A DNA stretch of 64,000 nucleotides, taken from positions 1,054,001-1,118,000 of the forward strand of contig CM077834.1 in NCBI GenBank assembly GCA_039720395.1, read 5' to 3'. Position numbers and translations under genes: made by a program. The stretch is from Liquidambar formosana. Taxonomy: Eukaryota > Streptophyta > Magnoliopsida > Saxifragales > Altingiaceae. Every line of letters starts with the position of its first letter. The stretch's first letter is position 1. Below, piece after piece: positions 1-12,690 of the stretch. The notes under the pieces are model-generated. The model was not told the DNA's origin and searched no databases. It saw only the letters and a program-made list of their open reading frames with translations.

Positions 1-1025
1 GCTCAGAAGGCTCCCCATCCGAATTGCTGATAGGTTCCTGCTCAAGCAACCTAGTTTCAAGTGGACATCTTATGAAGGACCTGTTCCTTAATGAATCAAG
101 AGACTGAAAGGGTGGCAATAGATCCTTGACGCCATGCTTCATACAAAGTTGCAAATTTCTCTGAGAAAAAGGCCAATTTGTCTTGATATCCTTGTTCCGG
201 GCAGTAAAAACATAATCTCTGCAGTACAAAAACCATGGAGTAGTATTTCTTTTATTCACTTACACACACAAAACCAATTCAGACACAAATGTTACCAAAG
301 CTCAAAGCATTAAAAGGGGCTCTAACTCAGCCCACCTATCTACGGACTATAAGAGCAGAAAGAAAACCGAAACTATGGAAAGCGATCAGACTCGCTTGTA
401 TCTTATGTGAACTCATGATGGACCCTAGCTCATGGTTAAATATTTAATCACATCAACAGTAGAACAAAGATGTCCTATGATTTGATGAACAAAACCCATA
501 TGATCGTTAGAACAACAGCAACAACAAATTACAAAAATCGGCCCCCCCAAGTAGCTAGCTCTCGTGTACAAAAATGACACGAAATTACGAGAGAAACATC
601 AAGGAAGAACAGCTAGCAGGATAAAAATTGGACATATTTAGCTGGACACAAATGAACGGAGAGGTTAGATTAGGAGCCGAACCAAACCAAGCAGAAGCCC
701 CAAAGACCCAAATAGACACCAGGTGGGGTGTCAGATATAGAACCTGAGGTTGAGCCCCATGTTGTGCTGAGCCACAAGCAGCATGTAGCTCTGGATCTGA
801 CTCAACCAGGTCTTTGATGACTCAAGATCTAACATCAAAGTAAGAAGAGGAAGAAGAAGATTACCTTATAGAGAAATTGGGAAGTTTGGTGTCATCAATG
901 CTTGACGCGAACAGATCTACGTCCTGCAAGGCGAGATTATGGGAAGCCCTCTCATCACTACTTTTCAGCTGTGCGATTTCGCAAGGACATGGGGGATCTG
1001 GTGGAGGGTTTTCAATGGATAACAT
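1..1025 (-). CDS. Conserved plant protein, N-terminal two exons, 3' end outside window (possibly HAPLESS8-like)
   Basis: Two minus-strand coding exons are visible. Exon 1 is 1025 to 865, starting at an ATG that opens MLSIENPPPDPP. Exon 2 is 218 to beyond base 1. The donor at 864-863 reads AAG|GTAATC and the acceptor TACTGCAG|AGATTATG. Joining them keeps phase and gives ...PNFSIR-DYVFTARNKDIK, followed by an open stretch containing NWPFSQRNLQLCMKHG and KDLLPPFQSLDS. Exon 2 stays open to the window edge, so the gene continues to the left. An in-frame ATG 13 codons upstream (1064) exists, but the proline-rich MLSIEN start resembles related plant proteins as I remember them. I recognise no catalytic domain. 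From memory it resembles the uncharacterised family that includes Arabidopsis HAPLESS8 (At5g56240/At5g56250); this is a tentative family call. Function is unknown to me. Confidence 0.72.
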
Positions 1026-1195
1026 CTGAAGCAAAGCTTCTCTCTTCTTGTGCTGTTTCGGCAACAGTCACAAGGTCTACTATGTCTACACCTGGGCCTT
1101 ATCAGCATAACAAAAGCCCTCTAGCTCTTACAAGTTACAAGTCACAACTCAAAACCCCACCACCACCACAGAGCACCACCACCCAACAGTAGCAA

Positions 1196-2470
1196 TAAGA
1201 CGAAGCATAAAGATCAAAGCAACCCATTAGAGTCTTCATCCATCAGCCTGCAACATAGAAAAGAAGGTGAGAGTGTGAGATCACCAGTTTGAGAAATGAC
1301 CCAGAAAAACAAGGCCCGCTGGTAGATTCTAGACCCCTCTAGAACGTTATTTTATGTGCTAAAGAGGTGAGTAAATTTGAAGCATCTAAGTTCAATCCTC
1401 AAACACTCCCCCCCGAACCCGATTGATCAAGCAAAGCACAAAATGGGCGGGGAATAAAATCCACAAGCAAAGATGAGTTCCAAGATTGAAGTCGATGGGA
1501 GCGTTATTTTATGTGGGTTAATCCCAGGAAAAAAAAAAAAAAAAGGTACACGGAACTCAGAAAGAACTTGAGAACCCACTATGAAGCTGCATACTTCAAC
1601 CAGCAAAGTCTATAAAAGGCATAGGGACTCATATCATCATAGGATTATAGGAATTGAAGAGATGATAATAAAGACAGAAACTTTCCGAGGTGAACAAGCT
1701 AGAAATCTCACATGAAGAATGAGCCAGCAAGTGATACGAAAGACAAAATAGAACAAAAACTCCAAAACAAAATCACCACAGAGGCAGGGAGATTTACATA
1801 GTATGAAGGATTGAGATGGTTGCAAGGAAACTAAGAAAGCCCAAATCTCTGGTAGTCTAAGACACGACCATAACACACAAGGAAATCTAGTCTAAACCCA
1901 TGACCAGATTCCTTTTTCTTTTTGAAAAAATAAAATAAAAAGACTGGAAAGTCCGTCAAAATATTGAAGGATTACCCAGAAACTCAAAAAGAAAAAAAAC
2001 AAAACAAAACAAAAAACATGGGGAAGAAGAGATCGAGAAAGCACACAGCAGCTTCTCAGCATTCAAACCTCGATTTTTCACAGCTTTTTCAGCTCAGAAA
2101 CAAAGGGGGAAAGGAAGAGGAGGCGAAATCTGAGGGCATAATCGTACTGGGTCTAGAGTAGAATTTGATAACCCAATCAAGAAAACCCAGGAACCGATGA
2201 TTATTGGACAAAATCGGAGAAAACTAGTTTGGATAAAGAGAAGAAGAAACCCCAAAATCCAGTAAATCGCAGACCAAAGAGTGAAGGAATCATATGATAT
2301 CGCACAAACCTGGCTGTTTTTGAAGCGTTTTCCGGGATGGTTTGGACAGAAAAGGGGAGAAAATGAGGTCTCCACTGTGTAGAGAGAGAAAATATCGGAT
2401 GGAAGGCTAAGAACCGAGAGAGAGAGAGAGAGAGAGTGGAGAGAAAACAGCACCACCCACTCACACATCA
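1196..2470 (-). promoter_or_regulatory. Probable 5' leader exon, leader intron and promoter of the left-edge gene
   Basis: On the minus strand a CT-rich leader (CT repeat at about 2417-2436) is followed by AACAGCCAG|GTTTGTG, a good donor at 2309-2308. The DNA between there and the coding exon ending near 1025 is T-rich on the minus strand, as expected for a leader intron. The acceptor was not pinned down. A second GA/CT run at about 2553-2577 lies just upstream and may be promoter sequence. The 125- and 87-codon frames here are low-complexity readings of the CT tract. Confidence 0.45.
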
Positions 2471-2579
2471 AAGGGCATCAGGTTCTCCACCAAAAAGCAG
2501 GTTTGTACCATTAACAGCACGATTCACCTCCCCATCTGTGAATATGCGTGTGTGAGAGAGAGAGAGAGAGAGAGAGAAG

Positions 2580-3600
2580 TGTTTGTCTACAAAGCTGTCC
2601 TATCCTATACCTACCCTACAGGCCTTTCATTTTCTCCCTTTCTTTATTCTTGATTTTTATCATGTATGGGTAAATGTCGGTATGAGTCCCCTTCTTTTTA
2701 AGAAATTCCCAAATAGAAAACCCTCATGTCGTGTTCTCGCAAAACGACAAGATTGCCGTGTTGACAATTATAGCCAATGTTGAAATTCAAAATTACCTCC
2801 CTATTTTTTTCCCCTTTTCTTTATTTATTTATTTATTTATTATTATTTATATTCAATGGATGGATGGGATACAATCCTCCGAGGTTTCTAACCATGTAAG
2901 GGACTTACTACTAATTTCTTTTGTACCTATAAAGAAATAATTATTTCTTCAAAAAACAAAAATAAAATAATTACGGTACCTTTTCGTTTCTCTAATGTAC
3001 ATTCTCCATGTGGACAAATCCTAGGCCCACCAGATGGCCTTCATGGCTCATGGGACCACGCCTGTTTCTTTTCTTTTTCGATTCCACAACCGTTTTGAAA
3101 TGTTTAATTACACATTGTCACCTTTTACGTCATCAAAGTTAACAAATACTCTAATTTTTTCCATAATTTCTCTAGCACAAAATTATAGGGTTACTATATA
3201 CGGCACACACACAAATATTATTTAAATATATAAAAATTCATAAATTCTTATAAATATATATATATAAAACATAAGAATCTAATTACTTATATATATATAT
3301 AGATTTTTGTTGAAAACACAAATCCCATTCGAATGACAAATACGTATATAATATTTTAAATATGTATCTCATTTAGATTATTAAAATGGACGCTCAACAT
3401 AACAAGTCAAATCACGATTAGAAGTTATGATAGGAATAAGAAATTGGTTAAAAGACATGCATAATAGTGAAACCTATGTAGAATTTATGAAATGAACGTC
3501 ATTATCTTTCTTTCTTTCTTCTTTTTTGTTGAAAAATAAACATAATTAATTGTTTAACTATGAGGGGCAAATAAGTATTTAAAATTTAAAATAAGGATAT
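2580..3600. other. AT-rich intergenic DNA
   Basis: No coding frame with family resemblance. It contains a TTTA microsatellite (about 2820-2850) and TA-rich repeats (about 3225-3300). The right part may be the body of the Helitron-like element whose 5' end is read at about 3651 on the minus strand. Confidence 0.5.
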
Positions 3601-3657
3601 AATGGTCAATCAAAAGTTTTTTAAAATACAAACTTTTATAGATAGTATAGATATAGA
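3500..3657 (-). mobile_element. Helitron-like 5' end
   Basis: Read on the minus strand from about 3651 the sequence begins TCTATACTATCTATAAAAG after an A, then CTTTTGATTGA and CCTTATTTT. The same series, in the same order, opens the Helitron at 44313 on the plus strand (TCTATACTACTTATAAAAAG, CTTTTGATTGA, CCCTTATTTT). The two are therefore relatives. I could not find a convincing CTRR 3' terminus, so its extent below 3500 is open. Confidence 0.5.
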
Positions 3658-3687
3658 TTAGACCACGTTGCACCTCCTATATATCTA

Positions 3688-3848
3688 GGGGAATTACAGA
3701 TAGGTCCAACTATAAGCAAACAGTTACAGTTCAATTACAATTAGTTGTCATTCTTAGTTAAGTGAGTAATCATCTACTAGTAAGTTAGTAATCATTTCTA
3801 TTGAATTGTAATTGTTTGCTGTAGTTGGACCTATATGTAATTCCCTCT
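3688..3848. mobile_element. 161-bp foldback MITE with 8-bp target duplication
   Basis: The left arm GGGGAATTACAGATAGGTCC and its continuation pair with the right arm read in reverse (GGGAATTACATATAGGTCC), and complementarity runs on for about 50 bp towards the centre. TATATCTA lies directly outside both ends (3680-3687 and 3849-3856). An almost complete hairpin with an 8-bp target duplication is typical of a non-autonomous DNA element of hAT type. It has no coding capacity. Confidence 0.8.
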
Positions 3849-4008
3849 TATATCTACTTCACCTCACTTGAAGTTTTTATTTTGACTTTCCAAATCATTC
3901 ACTTGCCAAATTTTTTGTGTTAATCCATGTAAAGTGGGAGGTAACTTTGCTTGCGTCAAATGATTCAACAAATTAAAAATCCGATTACCAAATTAACTCA
4001 AAACAATA

Positions 4009-4279
4009 CTTCCTCTGTTCCAAAAAGATAGGTCAAGTTTAACAAAATACGTAATTTAAGAAAAATCATCATTACCTTTGACTTTTCATTTATTAAACTC
4101 TTTCTTTTAAAGAATACTCTCTTTTACATGGTATTGGGATTTGTGTTGAGAGTAATTATTAAAATAATAAAGGATAATACAGGAAAGTTTAAAAAATTGT
4201 GGTTTAACTTTTCAAAATGGACAAACATTTTCAGACACAAAAGTAACAAAAATAGCTTATCTTTGTGAGATGGATGGAG
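4009..4279. mobile_element. Stowaway-type MITE (Tc1/mariner)
   Basis: The element opens CTTCCTCTGTTCCAAAAAG and closes with the imperfect inverse CTTTGTGAGATGGATGGAG. It is flanked by TA on both sides (4007-4008 and 4280-4281). The CTYCCTCYGTYCC terminus, TA target and 271-bp size fit the Stowaway group. The interior is AT-rich and non-coding. Confidence 0.8.
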
Positions 4280-4281
4280 TA

Positions 4282-7200
4282 ATAAAAAGTGATTGAAAAG
4301 TTGTTTTTGCAAGAATTATCAAAAAAAAAAAAAAAAAGGTTGTTTTTGCAAGATCTTAACTATACATACAATTTACATAAATCTCTATGAAAAGTGGCAA
4401 TTTTTTTTTTTTTTTTATAGATATTAGGAGGTTTTAAATACTTTGCACCTAACTAATTTCTCTAGGCACATGCAATTCTCCCCGATTACAGGGTAAAATT
4501 TATGGGATGGCTTTAAAGGAGAGTGGAGAGAGTTGAATCCAATACTTCTTACTTGACAAGAGGTCATAGGACCATTCGACCTACCCCTCAAGATTAACAC
4601 ATATACAAAAATAAAAAAATAAAACAAAAAATAAAAAAAGTTGCCAACTTTGAATTTATGAAATGTTGGTGCATTATTCTAATTGAAATGAAAAAATTAG
4701 TCCATTTATATAAGTGATATGTGGTATGTAAAAGTTGCATAGGTTCACCGAAAAAAGACTTGTGTTCAGCTGAAAAAGGGGTTTGTATATACAAGTTGCG
4801 CATATTTTCCTGTATTCATGTAACGTTACTAATACGAACATAGTTAAAGGACCTTACGAGTCCAATAAAATTAGGAAAAATTAGTAGTCATCCCTAATAA
4901 GAGACGGGTTTTAACAATAACTCTTTAACTTCATTTATTAGTATATTTATTAATTATAAGGGAATCTTTTTTGAAAATTCCTACATTAACCTTATTTGTT
5001 TATACCCATCTTTTGAATGGATTTCCTACTTTTTTTAACTAGATTATTATTTTTTACCCTTTTTGGGGGATTTCATTTCATGGGTTTGTGGCTTAACAAA
5101 TTTGATGGAATTTTGAATTCCCATATTTTTATATAACAGATTTGATGGAATTTTGATTTTTAAATTTACTGTGAGCAACACTTTTACCATTATGAAGCTT
5201 ACTTCTCCACTAACAAAAAAAAAAAAAAGAAGAAGAAGAAGTTTGCTTCTTAATTCATCAATGGAAGATTAGCCTTTGTGATTCGTCACATCCAATAAAG
5301 TGTTATTCTCATTTATCTTCAAGCTTGAGGTGAGTTTTTATCAATCGAAGCAAATTTTTAGAAGAGTTTGTCTGTGGATTGTATTGTTCAATTTGTTTTG
5401 TTTCAATCATGCCGTCTACTATTTCAATTTTGTTTCAATTCATTTTGTTTATGTTAGAAATTGTTTTAAAAAAGAAATTTGTTTGAAAACATATTTGACT
5501 AGTATACGGTTACTAATTGCTTGAGAAAGATGAATTAGTTTTTTTTTTTTTTTTTTTTAAGCAATATAAAATAGTATAATCCTACTTATTTATTTATTTA
5601 TTTAAATTTAATATAATATAATATGCTGTTACTATCTGTTAACCTCTGTTCTACAGTTAAAAGGACCTAACTCTTGAAGGATAGGTGGAATCTTTGGATT
5701 TTATTATGGGTGAATTAATATTTTCCTAACTTGCAAGGATAGTGCATATGGAAAAAGATCATGACTCAGGAATTACAAGTTCCAAGTTTAAGTTTTTACT
5801 CTTGCACTATTGAATATATGAACTTACAGATGATTTGTTTATCACAGGTTATTTTTAAAAATAAATACATATAAGGTTGCATTTTTCTTTGGGCTGAGGA
5901 AGTTGGGAATTTTAATTTTAATCTGGTTTGTTTTTTATTTCTTGTTCCTTTTTTTTGGAAGTTAGGAGGAAAACTATTTAATGTGAAGGGTGCTGGGCCG
6001 TTAAACATCAACCCTTTCCCTCACCCCCCAAAAAAATAAAATAAAAATAAAAATAATGGAGAGACACCCTTCCGACTCTTACTTGGGATCTAGTTGAGAT
6101 AGTTTTGACTTTTGCAGTTAAGCAGAATCATAAGAAGTTATCAGTAGTAGAAGAGATTCCTGTATGCGTTTGGCAATTTTATTTCAAAAGTGATCTTGCA
6201 TTCATCCATTGGTTCCCAAGCCTTTTGCAAAAGACACCCTTAGGCTGAAAACTTCATTAGTATTTGACAATTTTTGTGCTTCTTGATTTCGAAATCTTAT
6301 ACTTTACGAAAAATGATTTCTTCTAGTTAATTTATGGAGTTGGGAAGAAAAAAATAAATCAAAATAAAAAACATAGACATGACAGTAGAGTGAATTTCTA
6401 TGCCACACAAGATGTAGGGAGGACCCTACATATCTTGAGTTTTGATCTTCAATGATAAAGACAAGGGTCGACAACGGACATCTTAAATGTTAATTACGTA
6501 TGAGCACTTTGAACCTTAGATTTATATGTACGAAGCTTTATATATTTTACAATATTGAAAACGAGGAAATTGAAGACTAGACTTGGCGCATGAACATGCG
6601 TATTAAGAGGGGCAAGGAGGGTCTTTGCAAAAATAGCCCTGCAAGGTCTTGGATTTTACAAGAAGTTCATTATGACTTTTTTTTCCATCGGAATAAAATT
6701 TGGCCTAACAAATTTGGTCGATCGTATAACAAGTCTGTTCAACCAAGAAAAAGAAAGTCCATATGCTGATCGATCATGGAGCACAATTGTATGTGCCTTT
6801 GCTTACATATACTTTATAAAATAATAAATAATTGAGGATTTCTTTTGAAAACGAAGAGGGAACAATGACAGACCCCACTAGGCATTAAAGTGACTCCAAG
6901 AATGATCAATTCTAAAGGGGAAAAAAAAAAAGAAAGGAAAAGAAATCAACAAAAGAGAAACATTAATATATATATTATCATAAAATAATCTCCATTACTA
7001 ATTATTTAAATAACCCTCCAACTTTTTAACCTTTGTTTGGTTCTTGTTACAGATTCTTAGCGAGACCCTTCAATTATATATGTATATATCGTCAAATGAA
7101 AATTCACGAGTCCAATCAAGAAAAAGCGAAACAAATTAATTAAAATGGATCATGCCCATTGGAATTTTTCTGTATATATGTTCCCGATCTCGTCACCGTT

Positions 7201-7780
7201 TTCAAAGATCTTAATTAATTAATTAGAATTTTTAGACATTGAACAAAGATTACGCAGGGAACTATGCATATAAACAGTGTTTTAACTTATTAATTAACTC
7301 AAGCATTTGGGATTCTAGGTGGATGACCAACTCACCCAAAGTTTTATAGGTTAACACAAAATAAATAAGCACGATAAGAGAATATTTAAAATAGTGAAAT
7401 TATAAAAGGTAAAAAGTAAATAAGAAATTGAAGCTTTTTAATTTGAAAGGGGCCCCCCCCTTTTTTTTTTTTTTGGCCTTTCTTTATCGTAGGTTGTGGG
7501 GCGAAACCCGTAACAGGTGGGTAAAATTGGATGGTATTGTCAAAATAAAGTAGGCGAGTTTTTGAAGTCACGGACAAGTTAAACATGCCAAGTAGAGATT
7601 TGAGTCAAAAGTGTGCACTGTTTCATAATTACTGCATCCTCAGCTCACACACATATATTCATATATATATTATTGTTGGGTGAAAAATTTGCACAATTAA
7701 TGGTCCCTTCATTCAAATTATAAATAGCCACAAAAGCATGCAGGGCCGGATTGATCGATCTGTGGCAATACGTTGGAAGC
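4282..7780. other. AT-rich intergenic DNA without recognised genes
   Basis: Contains poly-A/T runs (about 4320, 4400, 5210, 5540) and a C/T homopolymer pair near 7447-7475. None of the short open frames resembles a protein family. A 25-bp phrase, AGATTTGATGGAATTTTGA-like, occurs twice near 5098 and 5140. Nothing else was supported. Confidence 0.5.
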
Positions 7781-8108
7781 CAGGGGCGAAGTCAGGATCT
7801 ATCTCCAAGGGAGGCATTGTGCTATGATTCTATGTAGTGAGAACTGGGAACTAAAAGCCCTAAAAAGCAATTTTTTAAAAAAAATTACTTTTTAGTTATC
7901 GTTTTTTAGTTTAATACCAAAAAAAGGACCTTTTGGTCAATTTATTACAAATTGACTGTAAATATGCTTTAAAATGACAACTGTTTTTCTCTTTTTGGCA
8001 CTATGTTGAGAATTAGTCATGAAATGGAAATATCTCTCCCAAAAAAAAAAAAATTTGATTCAGCCAGGAGACACGTGTCCTCAAGGCCCCTCCCTGGCTC
8101 CGCCCCTG
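7781..8108. mobile_element. 328-bp hAT-type MITE
   Basis: Termini are CAGGGGCGAAGTCAGG on the left and CCTGGCTCCGCCCCTG on the right, an imperfect inverted repeat beginning CAGGGGCG. The flanks are ttggaagc (7773-7780) and gtggaagc (8109-8116), matching at 7 of 8 positions. The terminal sequence and 8-bp duplication fit a non-autonomous hAT element. The interior is AT-rich and carries no transposase. Confidence 0.85.
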
Positions 8109-8160
8109 GTGGAAGCATTGAATATATAGGACCCTGGTGGAAGCATTGAATATATAGGAC
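8105..8160. repeat. 28-bp tandem duplication across the right edge of the hAT MITE
   Basis: The 28-bp unit beginning CCTGGTGGAAGC occurs twice in direct succession without a mismatch. It begins with the last four bases of the MITE (CCTG), so the duplication arose after the element inserted. Confidence 0.85.
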
Positions 8161-10640
8161 ATAGCGCTGACAAGACATGAAAACAAACTGGATGTGAGAA
8201 TCCTTTGTAAGGACTAAGGACTAAGGACTTAGGAGGGGGCAAAGCAAGTGATCGAGATAGTATGAACAAATCCCAGTGTTTAACCCTTGGACTGATTATG
8301 TTTGGTTAAAGTGACAAAGCTTTCCACGCAGAAAAAGAAAATAAAAGTTCAAAAAAAAGGAAAATGGAATGACTTGATCAAACAGGAAAGAATGAATATT
8401 GACAGGAGCTAGACAACCGTAGACGGCTCCGGCGGAAGTTGTAATACAAAATAATAAATAAACAAATAAAACGGGACAGAAGAATTAAATTAACTGCTAC
8501 ATACATTATTCAATTTTCGTTTTGAATAGTATTCTTTTTTTTATAAAAAAAAAAAAAAAATAGTAATTAATTATTTGGATGCATACATAATAATGAATAA
8601 TGAATAATGAATAAGATCCAGAAGGTGAATGACCCAGCCCAGCAGGTTTAGCAGGTTAGCAGGTGAGGCAAGGCCCGAGGCGTATTGAAGTTGGGTTGAG
8701 GATGATGAAGAAAACAACGGAAGCATGGGCCGTGATGACGTGGGTGTGGGAAAGACAATAAAAGCGTGTGTGGTTGGTTTGTGGACATATGCAGCGCTCC
8801 ATCTCTTCTACTCTCTAATTACAGCAAGGGTGAAAGGGATGTGACGGTTAGATGTCTCCGTCCCCAGGGTCCCACCCATCTACTTGGGGGTTAAAAATTC
8901 TATATCAGATCATTGTAGGGTAGGGGCACGTGTACGGAGGTTATTGTGGTATGCGAATTTCTCCTCTCCCACATGAATATGGAGATCTTAACTGCGAGCG
9001 CTGCCTCCTCTAGGAGACGGGATGGATGTGGCTCGCAAGGTGAGAAGAGCGTATTCAATATGTAATATGTAATGTGGATACATCGGACCGAGGAGCGAGC
9101 TTGATCCACCAAAGTAAAAATGTTATGTATAATTAAAGAGAAATAGTCCACAGCCAGGTGTCAGCTGTACGTGATTAACGTGTGATATAGCTAGGGATAT
9201 ATATAAATAAATAAAGTAGGGATATATCAACAGGTTTCACCTCATAAATCAACCACGTCACCGGCTCCCAACTCATCTTTTCAGTATTGGGGGTCACGAA
9301 TTTTCACACATGGATCATCCCCATTTTTGTTGAACCGGCCCCTACACCTACCTTAACCCTTCAAGCCTCACTAGCTAGGTGCATTGATATACATACCAAC
9401 CCATATACATGGACTACATATTATACATATATGGCTGTGCATGGGTGGGGTTGCCTAGTTAGGGGAAAACTCACTCCAATTAAAATTGGCCTTTTATCCA
9501 TTACGAGAATAGAATGAAAGATGTTCTCTCCTATGCTTACACACACGTACCATCAACAATGACCAAGCAAAACACAATTAATGAAAGGGAAAGCAGCTTA
9601 ATGAATGAATGAGTGGATGTGTTGCGATGCGTTAGTAATTGTTTGTTTGTTTATTGTAAAATGACTGACTTGAGTGTGTGGATCAGCCTAATATATAGCT
9701 AATTAATGGAGTAGATCCTTGAGTTTTTCCTTCTAGTATGTATTCTCGAGGCAGGAAAAGGAGATGCGACTCAAATGTGTGCTAATTAATTAGCTAGATT
9801 ATGACTGGACGATAATATGAAGTGGGGACGAGGGGCTAGCTAGGTAGCTATCATACACCTACTCCATATATACACACACACATAGGAGGTGGGGCCATCG
9901 CCCCCTGAAAATCGGCCTCTCTGCATGTATACATTAATACATTAATATAATATAGTATTAATAGCGCGCATAGCATATTAAAAAGGTTCTGTATATACGG
10001 AGATGAGATGCGCTCCCCTCAAATTGTGGTCGGCAGTCTTTGACTCTCTTTCTTTTTGGTTCCTGTTTTCTCTCTCTTCGTCAGTTCCTCGATCCCCCCC
10101 CCCCCCCCCCCCACACACACATATATATAAATATATTTCATTTCAATGAACAAAAAATCCTAGTCCTCCTCAGCCCTCACAAATGAGAAAACGCACATAC
10201 TGTAGTAGGGTCGAACCCAATTCCATATATATATATAAATGGACCAACGCAGATGGCTCGCAGCCTCCCACCATATACATGGACGTCCTCTATAAATATT
10301 ATTACTACCAGGAGTATTAATTATTTGCTTTAAAATTTGTCACGTTACTGTTGTTGTCTTATATTATAACCTATAAACAATATATACATACTAATACGAG
10401 AGTACGAGAGCAATTGAATATATTATGCAATAGTGGATTACGAGTAGTTCCACTCCATGATGTGTCAACCGGATGGCATGGCCAAACCGCTGAATTGAAG
10501 GGGGCCCGTGGGATAACTCTACATCTATCTAATAGTGCTGTACTCAGGCGGCAGTATATCTAAATTGTGCCTGTCCCAGCTGGGCGGCCCTAGTAACTCC
10601 ATCAAATATCTGATTCCTCTTTAACGCTTTAGCTATCCAT
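8161..10640. other. Intergenic DNA, no recognised gene
   Basis: Short frames only. Holds a 19-base C run followed by CA and TA repeats (10094-10140) and scattered TA-rich tracts. I see no transposon boundary or RNA gene that I can support. Confidence 0.5.
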
Positions 10641-12599
10641 CAGGTTTTCTCGGCAAGCTAGCTAGTTCACTATGAGATTTTTGGGTTCATCATAATCGAA
10701 GTTTAGGCATACAGAAATTCTCCATAATGATGGGGAAATCTAATCAGGGAACTGCCAAGACTCCTGATTTGAATGAATAATAAACAAGTTCCCCACTCAA
10801 GAACGGGCAACTTCCCCGCACCTCCGGAGTAAAATCCCAAGGATAGATTTTACCAGGTTCGCTTGAGTTTCCTAATTGATTCGGGATGTGAAAGGAAAAA
10901 TTAGGAAGAAGGAATGGTACTACTTAAAGACTGAGGAGTCCGTTAAAAATCATCTCTCAAGATGGAGTAGAACCTATCTGATACAAGCACTTATAAATGA
11001 GTCAGCCAAATGGGTCTGCAAAAACAAAAGGACTTAAAATGGAAATAGAATCACCAGGCTTGTTGGTCAATGGAAACCACTCCACGGACAAAATCAAACA
11101 CTGGGGGCTCCTATAAGAAGGAAAATGCCTACTCTGGGAAGAACATTTTTTTGATTGAAACCTCAGGATATACTGTAAACTAGAAAGCTGATGCAAGCAG
11201 TTAGTTCTCTAGACCCAAAGGTTAAAAAGTTACTGTAACTTTTCTTGTCATTTTAAAGCCAACTTTGACAAAGCTTTTGATTGAATATCAATACAAATGG
11301 AAGAGATGCATTCAAAACTCACAATACCTCAAGAGTATTCAGAAGACAAGATTTGAAAAATATACTTTTTTATAAAATGAGCAAGCAAATCAAGTGTATT
11401 CAATATCAAATGCCTAAGTGAGAAGCTTTTAAAGGGCTTAAGACCCAATATGGAACATCAAATATTTGATAACCATTTAACCATGATCTAATTGGTCATT
11501 TGACCTTCAGGGGTAAGCAGGGAGTTCCCATAAAAACATGAGTTAATTGTGATCGATAAATAACCACATTTGATGTGTTTATATGCTCTTACTGTGAAAA
11601 TTTCCTCTTTCAAACAATGTGTTGTCTCATGTTTTTTTTCATAATAATTTCATCAGGTTATTATACATAACAGATCTTTAAATCACTTCTGCAAATCAAT
11701 TAACCTAATTTATTTTCTTATCCACCAATCATGTGCAACAGCCAAATAGATGGAAAAAAGCATTCAACATCCCTAAGGCTCCTACATTCCAACTAAATGA
11801 AGCACACCTTCTTTTTTTTCCTGGCAAATATAAGAACATCTAGACTACTCAACCACTACGTACTAGAAACAAAGACCTCCTCCATTGAATGGGGAGACGT
11901 GCTGTTGGGCCAACAGGCCATAAGCAAAGGAAGCATACTTAATTGCATTCAATATAAAGTGAATTTAGACCAAAAAACCAAAACAGAGTTGCATTTGCCT
12001 AGACGCAGTGATTTGAACAGAATAACCCCATGACAATACTAAGCATACCAATGTCCTGACACACTTAAGCAAGAGCTAGCTGAGAAAATAATGGTTCAAA
12101 AGGGCTTCTCATATTCCTGTGCTGGCTGCTCCCAAGCCCGCAAATAGCCTACAGCAAAACAATTTTAAAGCATTTAGGTTAGGGGAAAAGGAGGATAAAA
12201 AAGGACGCAGCAAACTTTGATCTGTAATTGGACAAACTTTATTTACCAACTCAAATTAAACACTACAGAGAAAATTAATAAGACAAAGGGATGATTTGAC
12301 AAAAATTTGATGGTGGTTTAAATTGTCCAAAATTTGACAATAAGGGAAAAGCCACAACCAAATGCCACATTACAAAAGCAATATGAATATAGAACCAAAA
12401 CTTAAAGGGCCAGGAAGATAGAACTACTATTGTTTATGTTCTAGTTATACAATTTGGCAAATTTACCAAAGGCTTTGCTTCATCTAAATAACTGGTATCC
12501 ATAAGCCATAGGGAGTGACCAAACCCCTCAGTTTAAACTTTAATCATAAATCAAGGTAATAGCTCTAGCCATGCATTTCTTTTTCTTTTTTCCATTATT

Positions 12600-12690
12600 T
12601 ATCTTTTTTTTCCCGGTCATTAAGTAGAATCAAACCCACGTCGTCCACTCCATAGTAGACATAAGTTTACCACTATGCCAAGACAATCAT
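12600..12690 (-). mobile_element. tRNA-derived SINE-like fragment
   Basis: On the minus strand TGGCATAGTGG (12680-12670) matches a polymerase III A box, and GGTTTGATTC (12637-12628) a B box, about 32 bp apart. An A-rich tail follows. The fragment lacks a foldable acceptor stem, so it is a SINE head or tRNA-like relic and not a tRNA gene. Confidence 0.5.

Noticed and set aside
2094..2471. 125-codon minus-strand frame
   Set aside because: Serine/leucine runs come from a CT repeat in a probable untranslated leader, and the frame runs across a good splice donor.
12628..12680. tRNA gene
   Set aside because: A and B boxes are present, but the acceptor and anticodon stems do not fold.
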